Assembly (NCBI GenBank): GCA_963932465.1
Contig: OZ010790.1
Location: forward strand, 98,486,363 to 98,550,362
DNA from: Maratus speciosus
Lineage: Eukaryota > Arthropoda > Arachnida > Araneae > Salticidae
Direction: 5' to 3'
DNA: 64,000 bases
Position numbers and translations under genes: made by a program. Of this stretch, positions 24,208 through 35,944 are shown piece after piece (position 1 is the stretch's first letter; each line of letters starts with the position of its first letter). The notes beneath the pieces are model-generated. The model was not told the origin of the DNA. It saw nothing but the letters and a program-made list of their open reading frames with translations, and ran no database searches.

Positions 24208-25768
24208 GGAAGTGGCTATTCGTCCGACCAATCGGACTTCTAGCTATTTAGGCAGAAAGTCCGACCATCGTTTGCGCATGCGTGCATGTTTGTTTACAGC
24301 TTGTCTAGCTAAAATATTTCAAGATAGCGGAGCGCTGATATTAGTAGCGATAGCATGCTTAATTAACAATTGTATTTATGTATTTATAAAGCTCTTTTGG
24401 TTTGTCTGAGTAAACATGAAAGAAATCTTTTTTACATTAAGTTTTTAAAAAAATTATTATTGTATTTTTATGAGGCAAATTTCATTGAATAGTTCAAGAA
24501 AAATGTCTCTTTATTTTTTATGCGCATAGGTTATGCATTATTATTTATTTGGCCTTCGTTTTTTCTATACATTTTTTAAATTTCTTAATTTTTATTATTT
24601 TACTTAATATTTTGATACTTTACTTTACATGACTTTAATTTACTTTACAATTATTATAATTTCGAGCGCAGTGTTACATTCAAATTAATGTTTAAAAACG
24701 TAAACAAAACAGTGACCAGAAATTTTCAAAATTCTAAAATCTGCATAATTTCTGGTCGCATGATATGCTGACTTAATGGAGTCTACTGTATTTTTAACGT
24801 TTCCATTCCCAGTTGTCTTTAGTTACAACATTTGGCTTTTAGAATGTTTTGTTTATGAAAAAAAAAACTACTATTAATTTTCATATGAATAAATTATTGA
24901 ATAATTTAATACAAAACAGTTATTTTAAATTTTAAACAAAGTTTTTTTAAATAACTTTAATATAATAAATAAGTTTTGAACATTGAAAAAATCTTATCAC
25001 TTTATTCTGCTGTTAAATTATTTTATTAAAAAATTATTGTTTCATAAAAAAGTTTCTTTATCTCAAACGTTTATTTTCATTTATTTAATTTTATCTATTC
25101 AATGTATTTTAAGTTAAATCTGCATGTCTTGTTAGCGACGGAGTGATTATTTTCATTTATTGAAAAAGTATTGATGCCAAAATAATAGGAAGTTCCCCAT
25201 TTGAAATATATATTTATAAAATTTTATAAATTTTATTTCAATTGTTATTTAGGTGCATTTTTTTTGCAAGTATAGCTGTAGATTTATCTTACTGCATAGG
25301 TCATCAGTTTAAATGTATTTATCTATTAAATTAAAAATTTATTTTTTTCCCTAAAAAGCATTTATTTATTATTCTTACTATTTTGGAAAATGGAATTCAT
25401 TATCAAAAAATAAAATGCTTTCTGCGGAAGATTCTTTTATTTGAGTGTATAATAAAGTTTTAGACGAATCATGAATTCAATCAATTCAGTGGTCAAAATA
25501 GTATATTAGAAGTAATGAGAAACTATAGTAGGTCCTAGTTTTCTCATAGTTTGCTGTGTAATATGCTATTTTTTTAAACATATAATTTAAAGATTAATGT
25601 AAAATTTTTTAACTAGTTTGTAGGGAGCATCAATGTTATTTGTGATGTTACGTCAAGAAACAATACAAAGTACACCAGTGGACACTGTAAATTTGTGTTT
25701 AAGCATCAGTTTTAATATTTTTTAAAGTACTTTTAGGTTAGCCGGGCGCCAATGATGTTATATACATA

Positions 25769-26315
25769 TGTTAGGATTTGAATCCCAATGAAAAAGGCCT
25801 GAGTAAGTTAGATAAAATTGGGACTTACCCGTTCTTCAGGATACTTATCTATTTCGGTGTAAATCCACACTTTGTTTAATCCAATATGTGTTAGTTGTCA
25901 TATTTTTAACCAACCACTTTTTATAACCTCCTTTGACAAAAGAAATTGTAGACTATTATATCAAATAAATAAGCAGTGGTAACATTTTGAGCTATTTAAT
26001 TCACATTGTTGAAATTGTAAAAAAGAGAGAGCATTTTCATGCCTCTTCTCTGGAATGACTACAATTTCAGAATGAAAAAATATTTACATTATAAGATAAT
26101 AAATCAGTAATAATAATTGTAATAGCAATATCATAATAATAATAATAAATCAGTTTAATGTCTATGAGTCACTCAACAAGTCATCATCTTTATCAAAGGA
26201 TTTCCAAGGTTAATTTCTTTTGAATAGATTTATGGCTGAGTTGAAACGACGCATTATTTATGTAACTGAGGTTGTTATCTTTAGCACAGTTAAATAGCTT
26301 GATTTATGTCCATCA
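25769..26315 (-). repeat. copia 3' LTR, 547 bp
   Basis: It is bounded on the plus strand by tgttaggatttg at 25769 and gtccatca at 26315. It matches 37864-38116 plus 39702-39997 of the 5' LTR across its whole length. Confidence 0.9.
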
Positions 26316-26367
26316 ACTCCTCCTTAATTTCTGAAGTTTCATTCTCACACAAATTTAAGTTCCTTCT

Positions 26368-27060
26368 ATGGGTTTGAAAAACAAGTTTGGGAACTGGTTT
26401 CGTAAACAGGTCTGCTATCATCAATTTGGTTGGTCAGTACTTTAGGTTGATAGTCCCTTCTTGCTTTAGTTGTTTTATCAGGTGGAACCTAATTTCAATA
26501 TGTTTAGTCTTACTTGAGTGCTTTTCTAATTCTATCATCTTGATCGTGGACTGGTTGTCTTCATATAGGTCTATAGGTAAGGTTGGCTTTAGGTTTAATT
26601 CTTCCAGTAGATTGACTAGCCACTTTATTTCAATTGCTGCATTTGCTGCTGACACATACTCGGCCTCTGCCGATGATAATGCAATGCAGGATTGTTTCTT
26701 GGTCGACCATTGTATGGGATTCCTTCCTAACATGTATAGGTTCCCACTCGTTGATTTTCGTGAATCTACATCTCCTCCCCAATCTGCATCCGCATAAACT
26801 TCAAGTATCGGTTTCTTTTCTCCGCTCAGAACTAGACTATAATTTTTTGTAGTCTTTAAATATCTTACCACTCTTTTTACTGCATTCCAGTCTTTCATTC
26901 TTGGTGATTCATTTCTTCTGCTAAGAATGTTTACTGCTGCACAGATGTCAGGTCTGCTTATAGTTGCTAGATATAGAAGTGCTCCTATGGCTTGTCTGTA
27001 ATATGTGTTGTTTGGTAAAATGTTATCCTCATCATTAAAGCGTGTGTAATTTGTTTCCAT
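26368..27060 (-). pseudogene. copia RNase H region (C-terminal Pol), nonsense-broken
   Basis: The frame 26434-27060 carries the copia RNase H hallmarks: YRQAIGALLYLATISRPDI, YADADWGGDVDSRKSTSG, SCIALSSAEAEYVSAANA and DNQSTIKM, then HIEIRFHLIKQ. Its D, E and D residues (YADADW, SSAEAEY, YEDNQS) are present. A TGA at 26434-26436 follows GTINLKY, and the same frame continues with a normal C-terminal end (ADLFTKPVPK) down to about 26368, so the TGA is a nonsense mutation. A frameshift between 27061 and 27243 separates it from the RT. Confidence 0.85.
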
Positions 27061-27242
27061 GGGTGTGCTACACGGTTTTGTGTCTTACAAATTAAATTTA
27101 TTGATTAATTCTTCTATTTTCTGAGTTTGATTTATCATGTAGCTTTTATTTACTTTTTTAATGTTCATAGATAGGCAGTTACTGATGTCACCTAAATCTT
27201 TTAGCTCGTATTCTTTATTTAAGCTCGCGATTACTTCCTCTA

Positions 27243-28513
27243 TTATTTCGCTTTTCCAGCAATTAAAATGTCGTCTACGTATGTTATTATGTATGTTGTG
27301 TTATCGCCCCTTTTTCGCGTAAAAAGGCATGAGTCAAATTTGCTCTGACTGAAATTCATCTTTTTTAGTGTTTCTGTGATTTTATTATGCCACGCTCTCG
27401 CGGCTTGTTTAAGTTCGTATATGGCTTTGTTTAGCCTACATACTTTATTTTCCTCATTTGGTTTAGCGAAACCTTCTGGTTGTGACATATATATCTCCTC
27501 CTCAAGCTCTCCATGTAAGAACGCGGTGTTAATATCAATATGTTTTACATTTAAATTTTGATGCAATGCTGTTATTAATAATGCTCTAATTGTTGTATAT
27601 GACACGACTGGTGCATAAGTTTCATCATAATCCTCCCCGAATTTTTGTGAATATCCTTTTGCAACTAAACGTGCTTTATATTTTTGGATTTTTCCTGTGT
27701 TGTCGCGTTTTAATTTGTAGGTCCATTTGCAATCTATTATTCTCCTATTTGGTGGAGGTTCTACAATTGACCTAGTTTTGTTTTTCATAAGGGAGTTCAT
27801 TTCGCTTCTCATTGCATCTATCCAATTTTGTTTATCCTTAAAATTTTCCATGTTTTCGATTTCCTCATAATTTTTTGGTTCAGTAGCGTTTTCGTTCTTA
27901 ACCATGTATATTAACCTATCAGGAGGTACACCTTTATTAATTCTTTCTGATCGTCTAAGTTCTGCTACTGGTTGATTGGACGTGGATGGTGTCTCATTGC
28001 TATTTGAAATTTCTATTTCTACAAAGTTTTCGTTAACCCGATTTTCATCTTGTTTTGGTTTGTTTTCTACTTTCTCGTTTCTATATTTAAATTTGTTTTC
28101 GAGACATTTAACGGTTCTCGCGATCTTTATTTCATTTCCTCCTACATATATTCTATATCCTTTGGATTCATTATCATATCCGACGAAAATTCCCTCTATA
28201 GCTTTATCGTCTAATTTTTGCCTTCTGGCTTTACTGATATATGCGAAGGCTTCGCAGCCAAATACCCTAACGTAACTTAAGTTTGGCTGTCTGTTTGTCC
28301 ATAACTCGTATGGCGTCTTTTCATTTGCTTTTGTCGGTAGTCTGTTTTGCAAATGATTTGCTGTGCAAATTGCTTCCCCCCAGAACTTTAATGGTAAATT
28401 TGATTCACTTAACATTGTCCTTGCTATTTCAACTAACGATCTATTTTTCCTTTCTGCCACACCGTTCTGGCTTGCGCAATATGGAACTGTGTGTTGATGT
28501 TTTATTCCATTAG
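27243..28513 (-). pseudogene. copia integrase C-terminal half and reverse transcriptase
   Basis: Coding resumes exactly at the target-site duplication with NGIKHQHTVPYCASQNGVAERKNR, which holds the third catalytic residue (E) of the integrase core. The integrase C-terminal region follows (AIEGIFVGYDNESKGYR), then a hinge, then the RT: WTYKLKRDNTGKIQKYKARL, DETYAPVVSYTTIRAL, HIDINTAFLHGELEEEIYM, and YVDDILIAG, the intact RT active site at about 27250-27276. Translation upstream of 28513 in this frame is insert sequence and not part of the protein. The frame breaks after the YVDD box. Confidence 0.9.
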
Positions 28514-29146
28514 CCCTGGTGGCCGCCCCTCCGGGTGGTTCCGACCCGACCCCTTGAGTGGGGGAGGTGACCGGAAGCTCGGCAGAGTTCGTTGTGTACG
28601 AATGCGAGGGGGCCGGATGGGGACGAATCGCCACCTCCTTGAGAGGCTCATCTCCGACAGGCGTTGAGTCCGGTGGCCACGGTTAATGGACGTTGTGCAT
28701 AGGGCCGTAGCCCGCTTCGGTGGGTACCAGAGGTACGGTCCTCCGGCACCCGGGTTCTCTGGGCAAGCCGGGTAGCGACGCTCCATAGGTCGATCCCGGT
28801 GCCGGTCTAAGGGCCGGACGGTGTCGCCGGGCAAAGACTAGCTAAGGCGATAGGACCCCATCCACCTATTGACTAAGAGGGAGCCTGAGGTAGGAGTGAG
28901 AGCTTTGTACTGGAAAGTCCTCGGTGTTCGCTAGTGACGACGGGGCTCGCGGGAACGTCATGCAGGGACTCCCGGAGAAACCGAAGGGCGAGGGTTTCAG
29001 ACAGCGCCCAGGTTACTTTATGACTTGGGTGGCTCATCCCTCCGAGGACCTCAGCTGAAGCAGTTGTGAGCCGACCCTTAGGGTGGTAGGGTTTGGCCGT
29101 GCCCCCTTGACCAAGAAGCGATCGCGTGGGGAGGCCACCCTCATAG
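28514..29146. other. GC-rich flank of the insertion, left
   Basis: High-GC sequence with many CGG/CCG words, e.g. 'ggccggacggtgtcgccggg' near 28812. The minus-strand frame at 28502-28834 has arginine/proline-rich content from GC bias and no recognisable domain. I could not match it to 18S, 5.8S or 28S rRNA landmarks. It joins the right GC-rich flank (34866-35944) if the AT-rich interior is removed. Confidence 0.6.
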
Positions 29147-31469
29147 CATGCATGGTCACAGTGACGTCATTGTGACGTCACTGTAAGTCACTGTGGTCAC
29201 GTCACATCTGTGACCAAAATGCCACCACTCAGTGATGTCACATTGTGACTGAGATGTGAACTTCTTAGAAAACTTTAAAAAATTACGGAAATTCTTTAAA
29301 ACATGTTATTTACTGTAAAATTATATTTTTCTGGCAATTAAGAAAAAATGTGACGTCACTGTTATGTCACTGCTATGTAACGTACGTCACGTCGCATATG
29401 TGACAAAAAAAACCACTATATTGTAAGTCACAGTGTGACAAAAATATGAACTTCAAAAATCTTTGAAAATGAAGAGAAATATTTTAAGCAGTCACGAGTT
29501 ATAGCGGCATAAGGAATGAAAATATATTAGTGGATAGCAAATGGTAAATTCTGTCACTAAAGGGGAGAGGGGGGGGCATAATAAATAAAGTGCACGATAC
29601 AAGCATTAATAAACTAAATTTTCAGGCTATATTTTATCCATTTGATATCTAAGACAGTGAATGTATACTTTTTCATGATTTCAATTTTATCTAGCATTTG
29701 GATAATATATTTAGAATTAGGATTATTAAATTTATACACTTTACATATTTAGTTTGCTGGGAGGAAATTTCTTTCTTTCTTTCTTTTTTTACCGACCAGG
29801 ATTATTCGAAACACTTCTGTGGTTTCAAACTAAAAATTTTCTATTACAGTTAAATCTGCACCTTTTAATGAGCACGTAGAAAGAGTCTTCAGGGTTTAGT
29901 CATCTATGCATTTCTTGCTTTAGAATATTTTTATAATTTGTATTCAAGTCATAAATTCTACTTCTTTCAGACTTTTTAAATAAAATTAGCATTTTCCGAA
30001 AATAAAAGAACTATACAAAATTTGTGCAAAACAAACTTTACTTTAAAAAAAAGAAGAAGAAAAAAGGGGGGGGGGTGTCGTTAATACCATTAAATTTATT
30101 TTTACACCTTTTAAAAATTTAAACAATGTTTTATCTAATAAACTCTAATTAAGAATATTATTATTATGATTATTTAGAAAAAAGGAACTTTACAATACAT
30201 TTAACTTGAATTATTTGGTACGGATAAAAAGAAAAGGTTAAATATATAGGACATGTCTTCAAATGCAAAATTTTAATTAACGATACTTTCAGAAAATTAC
30301 TGCGCATTCAAGTTCAATATTTCTTGTATACAAAAACAAATAATCTGTAACAGAACACCTGCTTGAAAATCGTCTGCCCACAGAAAAATAAATATGAGAA
30401 GACGCGGGAAATTGTTCACTGTTTTTAGAACATCACCAAGTCTACAACACTTTAAGATAAGGAAATGACCATTTTAGGATACACGGATATTAATGGAACG
30501 TATATGTAAGTGTTATTTAATTTAAATATTTTGTTCCTGATTTGTATATTATGAGTTAAATAGTTTTATGTTATATTTGTAAGAGACTGATCTTTATGTC
30601 AGAAGCGATATTTTTCAATTCGATAACTGTAAAGAAAAATATCTTAATCTGCCATCGCTTGAAAAAAAAAAAATCTGCGCAGAGACTGATTCAGGCTTAA
30701 GTTCATACTGGAATTAATATAAACATTAATTTACTCTTACTTGAGATTGAAAATGTATGGAACGACAATGATTTGGAATTATTTTATCGGCTTCTTACTA
30801 TTTTTTGATTACTAACACTTATAGTTATTATTATTTTGGGGTTAAATATGATGTTCGATTATCATGAGATTACGAAACTGTTTCAGATTAGAAATTAACA
30901 TTATACTGGGAAAATATATTTTTACATATTACAGTAGTGAAACATTTGAAAGAATTTTCTTTTAGTGCTAATAATATTTTAAATTATCTTTTTAAATCCT
31001 AAATCTTCAAACCAATGTTTTCAGATTTAACATTTGCCAAAATTATGAAATAATAGTAATTCCTTATACCATACGGAAATATTTTTGAGATATTGTTAAA
31101 TCTAATAGTGCATTTAATTTATTTATTGTATTTTGCTGTTGTTTAATAGTACAATTATAAATACTAATTATTATTTTTAGTGTTTTTCAAATTGGTATAT
31201 TTATTTTTTTAAATTGTATGTAAGAATTTTTGTGCTTGTGATTTTAATCAAACATTTAATTATAGACATTCTGAATCGGTTATTAAATTTTCTTCTATTG
31301 TAAATTCATTTTCTACGTTTATGATACACGTAATTATTGGCACTAAAAAGTAAAATATGATATTTAAGCATTGAAATAAAGTGTTTTTCATGCCTGATAG
31401 GAAGTTATAGATTAAACTGCTTTAGTATATATTTTTTAAAAGTTCATATAATACAGGATACATAAGGAC

Positions 31470-33300
31470 ATAAGTTGAAAAGTGCTTATGACTTAGGTTT
31501 GTCTCTGCGTCTAGCAGTCTGTCCGCACTCTAACTCCCGAAAATATACTCGGATTGCCCTGAAATTTTTGGATGTTATTGACGTTTACTATAGCACGGTA
31601 CCTATTTGTAATGAAGTTTGTAGCATGCTTTGTTCATTTACAGGGCCAGCCAAAAGTTTTCCGTTACATTACGGCCTATGGAAAAAAATCGTTTCAAATG
31701 ATTTTTAATGATTTTACGCACGCTTTCAAACATAATAAAATTTATATGCATTTATGAAGGGCACTAAAATATGCATTCTGTTGACTATGCGATGCACAGA
31801 ATAGCTATTGTTCATTTACAGGGCTAAAAAAGGAATTCAAATACATAATGATATAGGGGTGGATGGAATTGTTTGCAGCATACTTTAATTATGTTAATCT
31901 ATTTCATATATAATGAAATTGATGTATGTCGCTTAGGTTTACATACTATAAATTATTTCATTTATAATACGAATAATACGTATATAGCATTTACAGGGAC
32001 ACCCAAAATATTTCAGATACTATATTGTATCCGAAGTACTGTTCATTAGCGATGTTTGCTGGAAATGTATTTTTAATTATGATATGCGCTTTTATGATTC
32101 ACTATATTTATGCATAGTATCGTGTATATAAATGCTATAATTCCTATACAAGGCTACACAAAAGTATTCGTAAGGATTACTGGGTATGGGCGGAAATTGC
32201 TTAAAGGTGGTTTTTAAATGAGTTATGTTTTTTTTTCGCTGAACTGCATTTAATTTACCAATAAATGTTTGTAGAATATGGATAAAATGATACACAGGGT
32301 CACGCAAGGAAATGGATACAAGGCCGTCTATAAATGATAATTTCTGGAAATGTGATATCAGCAGTTTTAAGAGTGTCTTAGTTTGAATTAAATTTTAACT
32401 AAATAGTAGCGTGTAATAAAGATTCTAGGTAAACTACAGGGTTGTACAAAAGTATTCAAGTATCTTTCCTTACATTAGTATAAATTGCTGAAAAAGAATT
32501 TCAACCTGTTAGGCGTTTTCTTGCTAAACTAAATTTTCCCATTATATAGTATATATACACTTAAAAAATGGGTACTCAAAATTGAGTAAGAAGTACCCAA
32601 TTTTAAATGCGTCACATACTCAAAATAGCTCCGATCCAAATGTACTCAAAGTTGAGAAACACATGTATTCATTTTTTATTCCATGGTTGTGATGAAATAT
32701 GAATCGTTATGCACTCCCCCCCCCCCCCAAAAAAAAAAAACAACCTAAAATTTAAAGTAAAAATGTACTGACATTTATTTCCCGTTCAAAGTTCTTAACA
32801 AGAAATGTTTAATTGATTATTTATTAAGAAAAATAGCAAAATTCTTAGCAAGATACTCAAATCGAATATTTTTATGACAAGAGCATTATTGCCAAGTACT
32901 TTTAAATTATTTTTAAAATGCTGTGCATAATTTAATATTTACATTAATAAACATCATTTATGCCGCTATGCCGCTATAAATGAAATGAACCATTACAGGG
33001 TACAAAACTATTCGTTTGTTTGGGTTTTATAACATGCGATGTTTCAAAATAGAGAAAGCATAGGTTCATTTTTGATCCAAAAATATTCAATTCGATATGA
33101 GTACGTCGGATTACTCATTTTTGAGTACTTCATTTTTTTTTTCAGTGTATCAACCTACAGATCAAATACAGGGCTGTTCAAAAGAATTGGAAAACATATT
33201 TGGCTATGGACGGTAACTGTTGAAATCAGTTTTTCAAATGTTTTATGCGTTTTCTGAAATGTTTACTTAGTTATCTTATTTACGTCATTTCCCTAAATTA
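31470..33300 (+). repeat. Degenerate tandem array with a 'cagggnnn..caaaagtattc' motif, interrupted by a MITE
   Basis: The motif ta/ca-caggg followed by about 6 bases and caaaagt or similar recurs at about 31641, 31819, 31994, 32146, 32295, 32437 and 33169. Spacing is 178, 175, 152, 149 and 142 bp, then 732 bp; subtracting the 592-bp MITE plus TA at 32558-33147 gives 140 bp for the last interval. The frames at 31475-31757 and 32092-32307 come from this array. Confidence 0.6.
32558..33147. mobile_element. 590-bp MITE with TA duplication
   Basis: The ends CACTTAAAAAATGGGTACTC (32558) and, read inward from 33147, CACTGAAAAAAAAAATGAAG with 'gtactcaaaa.tgagta' form an imperfect TIR. TA flanks both sides (32556-32557 and 33148-33149). 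Its removal restores the period of the surrounding tandem array. It has a C12 and A13 tract near 32717-32740 and no gene. A Tc1/mariner-type origin is likely. Confidence 0.7.
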
Positions 33301-33914
33301 CGATGTCTTGTTAAAGCATTCAGAAAGTGTTGGAAAGTATTTTATAATCTATGCTTAACGCATGATTTTTCTTAATCGTTTTTTTTTTCTATTTCCTAGA
33401 TCAGTCTTTTCCTATAAAACATACCAAATCTATTTAGCTCATATTCACAAAATACAATATACACGGGAATAAAAAATTTAAATAAATATCGCTTATCATG
33501 CCGCTCTATAAATAATAGTTGTATTAATATCCGTTAGTCTCCATGTTCATATTTAATAAAGCAATGACAAATAACAACAAATTAAAAAAACTTACACATT
33601 CTAAATATCAAGCTTGAACTCAATATCAAGCATAGAACTTAATAAAAAAATATGGCAGTTGATAAGCATTGTTTTTTAAGTGGAAAAATTTAAAATGTTT
33701 TAGAAGAATAGGACTCCAAAATAGCGATATTTTGCTAAAAAGTACGGTAAAAAGATAAGATTTTATATTTACAGCAAAAGTTTATTTTAAAATTCATCGC
33801 TGTATTAATACTTAGAAATTTTTCCAGAGAGAATCATTCGCCTTATATACAATATTTCAAATGAAAATCAAATATCAAATTAATTGCTTAAAAGGCGCAA
33901 AGGAGTGAAAAAGA

Positions 33915-33985
33915 TTCCATGCCGGGACTCGAACCCGGGCCATCAGTATAGCACACTGACATTCTACCGACTAAACCACATGGAA
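33915..33985 (-). tRNA. tRNA-like sequence, cloverleaf intact, anticodon GCT (probably SINE/repeat-derived)
   Basis: The 71-nt minus-strand sequence folds as a tRNA. The 7-bp acceptor stem TTCCATG/CATGGAA is perfect, the D arm is weak (GTTT/GAAT with two G-T pairs), the anticodon stem is TCAGT/ACTGA with loop GTGCTAT, the variable loop has 4 nt (TGGC), and the T arm CCGGG-TTCGAGT-CCCGG is perfect. The anticodon GCT would read serine AGC/AGU codons, but serine tRNAs normally have a long variable arm, which is missing. With its mutated inverted partner nearby, it is more likely a tRNA-derived repeat than a working gene. Confidence 0.55.
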
Positions 33986-34413
33986 CGACGCCCAGCCTGT
34001 AAAATTTCTCACTATTACATGTTGGCAAGGCTACAAACGCAGCACAAGATGGAATATTTATCGTGAGCCACCGACATGGGGTAAACACGAAACTTAATTA
34101 AATCCAGCATCGATTGAAACTATATTAATAATTGGAAATTTTTCCAGGGAGAAACATTCGCCTTGCATACAACATTTCAAATTAAAATTGACTTTTAAGC
34201 AATTAATTTGAAATTTGATTTTCATTTGAAATATTGTATGCAAAGCGAATGGTTCTCGCTGGAAAAATTTCCAAGTATTAATATAATTTCAATCGATGCT
34301 GGATTTAATTAAGTTTCGTGTTTGCATCATGTTGGTGGCTCACGCTAAATATTCCATCTTGTGCTGGGTTTGTAGCCTTGCCAACATGTAATAGTGAGAA
34401 ATTTTGGGTATCG

Positions 34414-34484
34414 TTCCATGTGATTTAGTCGGTAGAATGTCAGTGCACTGTACTGATGGCCCGGGTTCGAGTCCCAGCATGGAA
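34414..34484 (+). tRNA. Second tRNA-like sequence, mutated, inverted partner of the first
   Basis: It has the same 71-nt outline: TTCCATG/CATGGAA acceptor stem and a TTCGAGT T loop, with one T-stem mismatch (CCGGG/CCCAG). The anticodon loop reads GCACTGT, so position 33 is no longer U and the anticodon is not credible. This is a pseudo-tRNA inside the palindrome. Confidence 0.6.
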
Positions 34485-34865
34485 TCATTTTCACTATTTG
34501 CGTCTTTTAAGCAATTAATTTGAAATTTGATTTTCATTTGAAATCACAGTGTTTATGACAAGTTCGTCACAAATGACACATATTTCACAAATTGGTCACA
34601 GTGTGACTTCAAAGCATTGTCGCTTTCGTCACAGGTTCGTCACAAAGTTAATGCCAAAATAGTCACAAATGACACACTTTTCACAAATTTGTCACACCGT
34701 GACTTCACAGAGTGGTCACAATGTGACGTCACAAACGACCTCTAAAACGGCCATAACGACCTCGCATTCTAGTCACTATGACGTCACATCGACGTCACGT
34801 GACGTCACATCGACGGTCACAAAGTCACAGTGTGACTTCACAACGACGTCGCCGTGACGTCACCA

Positions 34866-35944
34866 TGCCTTACGGGCAGTGTGGCTCTGGTTGCTCCATG
34901 TCGTGCCGTGACCCATGGGAGGGGGTCGGCCGGCGGGTCCACCATCGAACGCTGTCCCCGCGGGGAAACGGGCCGGAGGCTCGCCGGTAACGCGGCGGCT
35001 TATCGTGCCTCAGGGGAACTCTTGGTCCGATCCAGGTCCTCCGTGTCTATGCGATACCAGAGTTTTCCTCGCCTGGTGATGAGGACCCAGAGGTGTCTCC
35101 ACCTAACTTCCGAACGCACTAACAAAGGTAGCGGTCGGTCACTGCACGGGGTCAGGGGCCTTCGGGCCTGGGTACCCTCGACGGCCGTGAGGTAAGGTAG
35201 TGGGAGGGCGGGCTTCTGTCGGCCTCCACTGGCTTCTCTGTCTTAGGATGGGGTCGAGTCGGTGGGGGCTGGCGGGACTCCGTTCCGTCCGACCCCCTAG
35301 CGAGGCGGAGTCTATTCCGTCTAGGTGGAGCTTTCCGTGCCCGCCTGGGGTCGCTAACGGCACCTAGTCTGGGCCAACTGGTTCCCGGCGTGATCCACGA
35401 GGGGTTCCGTCGGTTGAGCCGGGTGGCTTGGGCGAAAAGCCAGGAGCTGGGTCGCTTTACGGCCGGAGGGACTTTCCCCGTCCTCCCTGGTTTTCTAGTT
35501 AGGGCTCTTCAATAACTTTCCTATCGGCTGGCCCACAAAAATGTCTCTGCCGGAAAATGGTATCTGATCTTGGGGGCCTTCCGTAAATTAAATTCGGGTC
35601 GGGAAGCCTCGGTTCAGTCCGTGGGCCCAGCGTCTTTATAGGCGTCTGGTTCCTGCGATGGCTTGCGGGGTCTACCGGCTCGAGTAACCAAGTTTAGGGA
35701 CCACTTGGTTTTCTAGCTGGGTGGTGAGGACTATTGTAGCGATTGTTCACCAACTTCGGAATAGCCGGCGTGACGTGCGCTGGGCAGTGCGCCGGCCTGA
35801 CCGGAGTTTGCGTGGGGTTCTGCTCTGTTGGGACTTGTCTGGCGGCGACCTTCGGGACGCGCCGCGGGGTTCGTCTCACGGGTGGTTCCTTGCGTTGACA
35901 GATGGGCCTTCTAAGGGCCTGGGACCGGGAGATGGTAACCCGTC
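34866..35944. other. GC-rich flank of the insertion, right
   Basis: About 1.08 kb of high-GC DNA (for example 'gcgccgcggggttcg' near 35858) ends at the 13-bp duplication. Frames on both strands (34854-35195, 35139-35363, 35721-35957) are GC-bias by-products with no domains I can recognise. A short AT-rich pause lies at about 35500-35600. Confidence 0.6.

Larger units (their letters stand above)
33800..34546. repeat. Large imperfect palindrome carrying two inverted tRNA-like sequences
   Basis: The left arm (about 33800-34190) and right arm (about 34205-34546) are reverse complements with scattered differences. Paired landmarks include 'aaatttttccag', 'tttgaaatttgattttcat', 'aacatgtaatagtgagaaat' and the tRNA-like cores. 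The symmetry centre is near 34195. This is a foldback or an inverted pair of one tRNA-derived repeat. Confidence 0.75.
29143..34871. mobile_element. AT-rich inner segment with GTGACGTCAC-rich ends
   Basis: The junctions with GC-rich DNA are sharp: '…catgcat|ggtcacagtgacgtc' near 29152 and 'gacgtcacc|atgcct…' near 34864. About 300 bp at each end (29150-29460 and 34545-34862) is crowded with gtcac/gtgac words, tgacgtca palindromes and 'cacagtgtgac'. The ends are roughly inverted (ggtcacagtgacgtc and ggtgacgtcac). Flanking atgcat and atgcct agree at 5 of 6 bases, so a 6-bp duplication is possible. The stretch 29470-31470 between them holds no gene or clear repeat. The exact boundaries are uncertain by several bases. 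Confidence 0.5.

Noticed and set aside
28514..29137. GC-rich blocks (also 34866-35944) as rRNA genes
   Set aside because: Their composition resembles rDNA, but I could not find conserved 18S, 5.8S or 28S core sequences, and the blocks lie inside a copia integrase gene.
33915..33985. A functional tRNA-Ser gene
   Set aside because: The cloverleaf is good, but the long variable arm is missing and the sequence is half of a palindromic repeat with a mutated partner.
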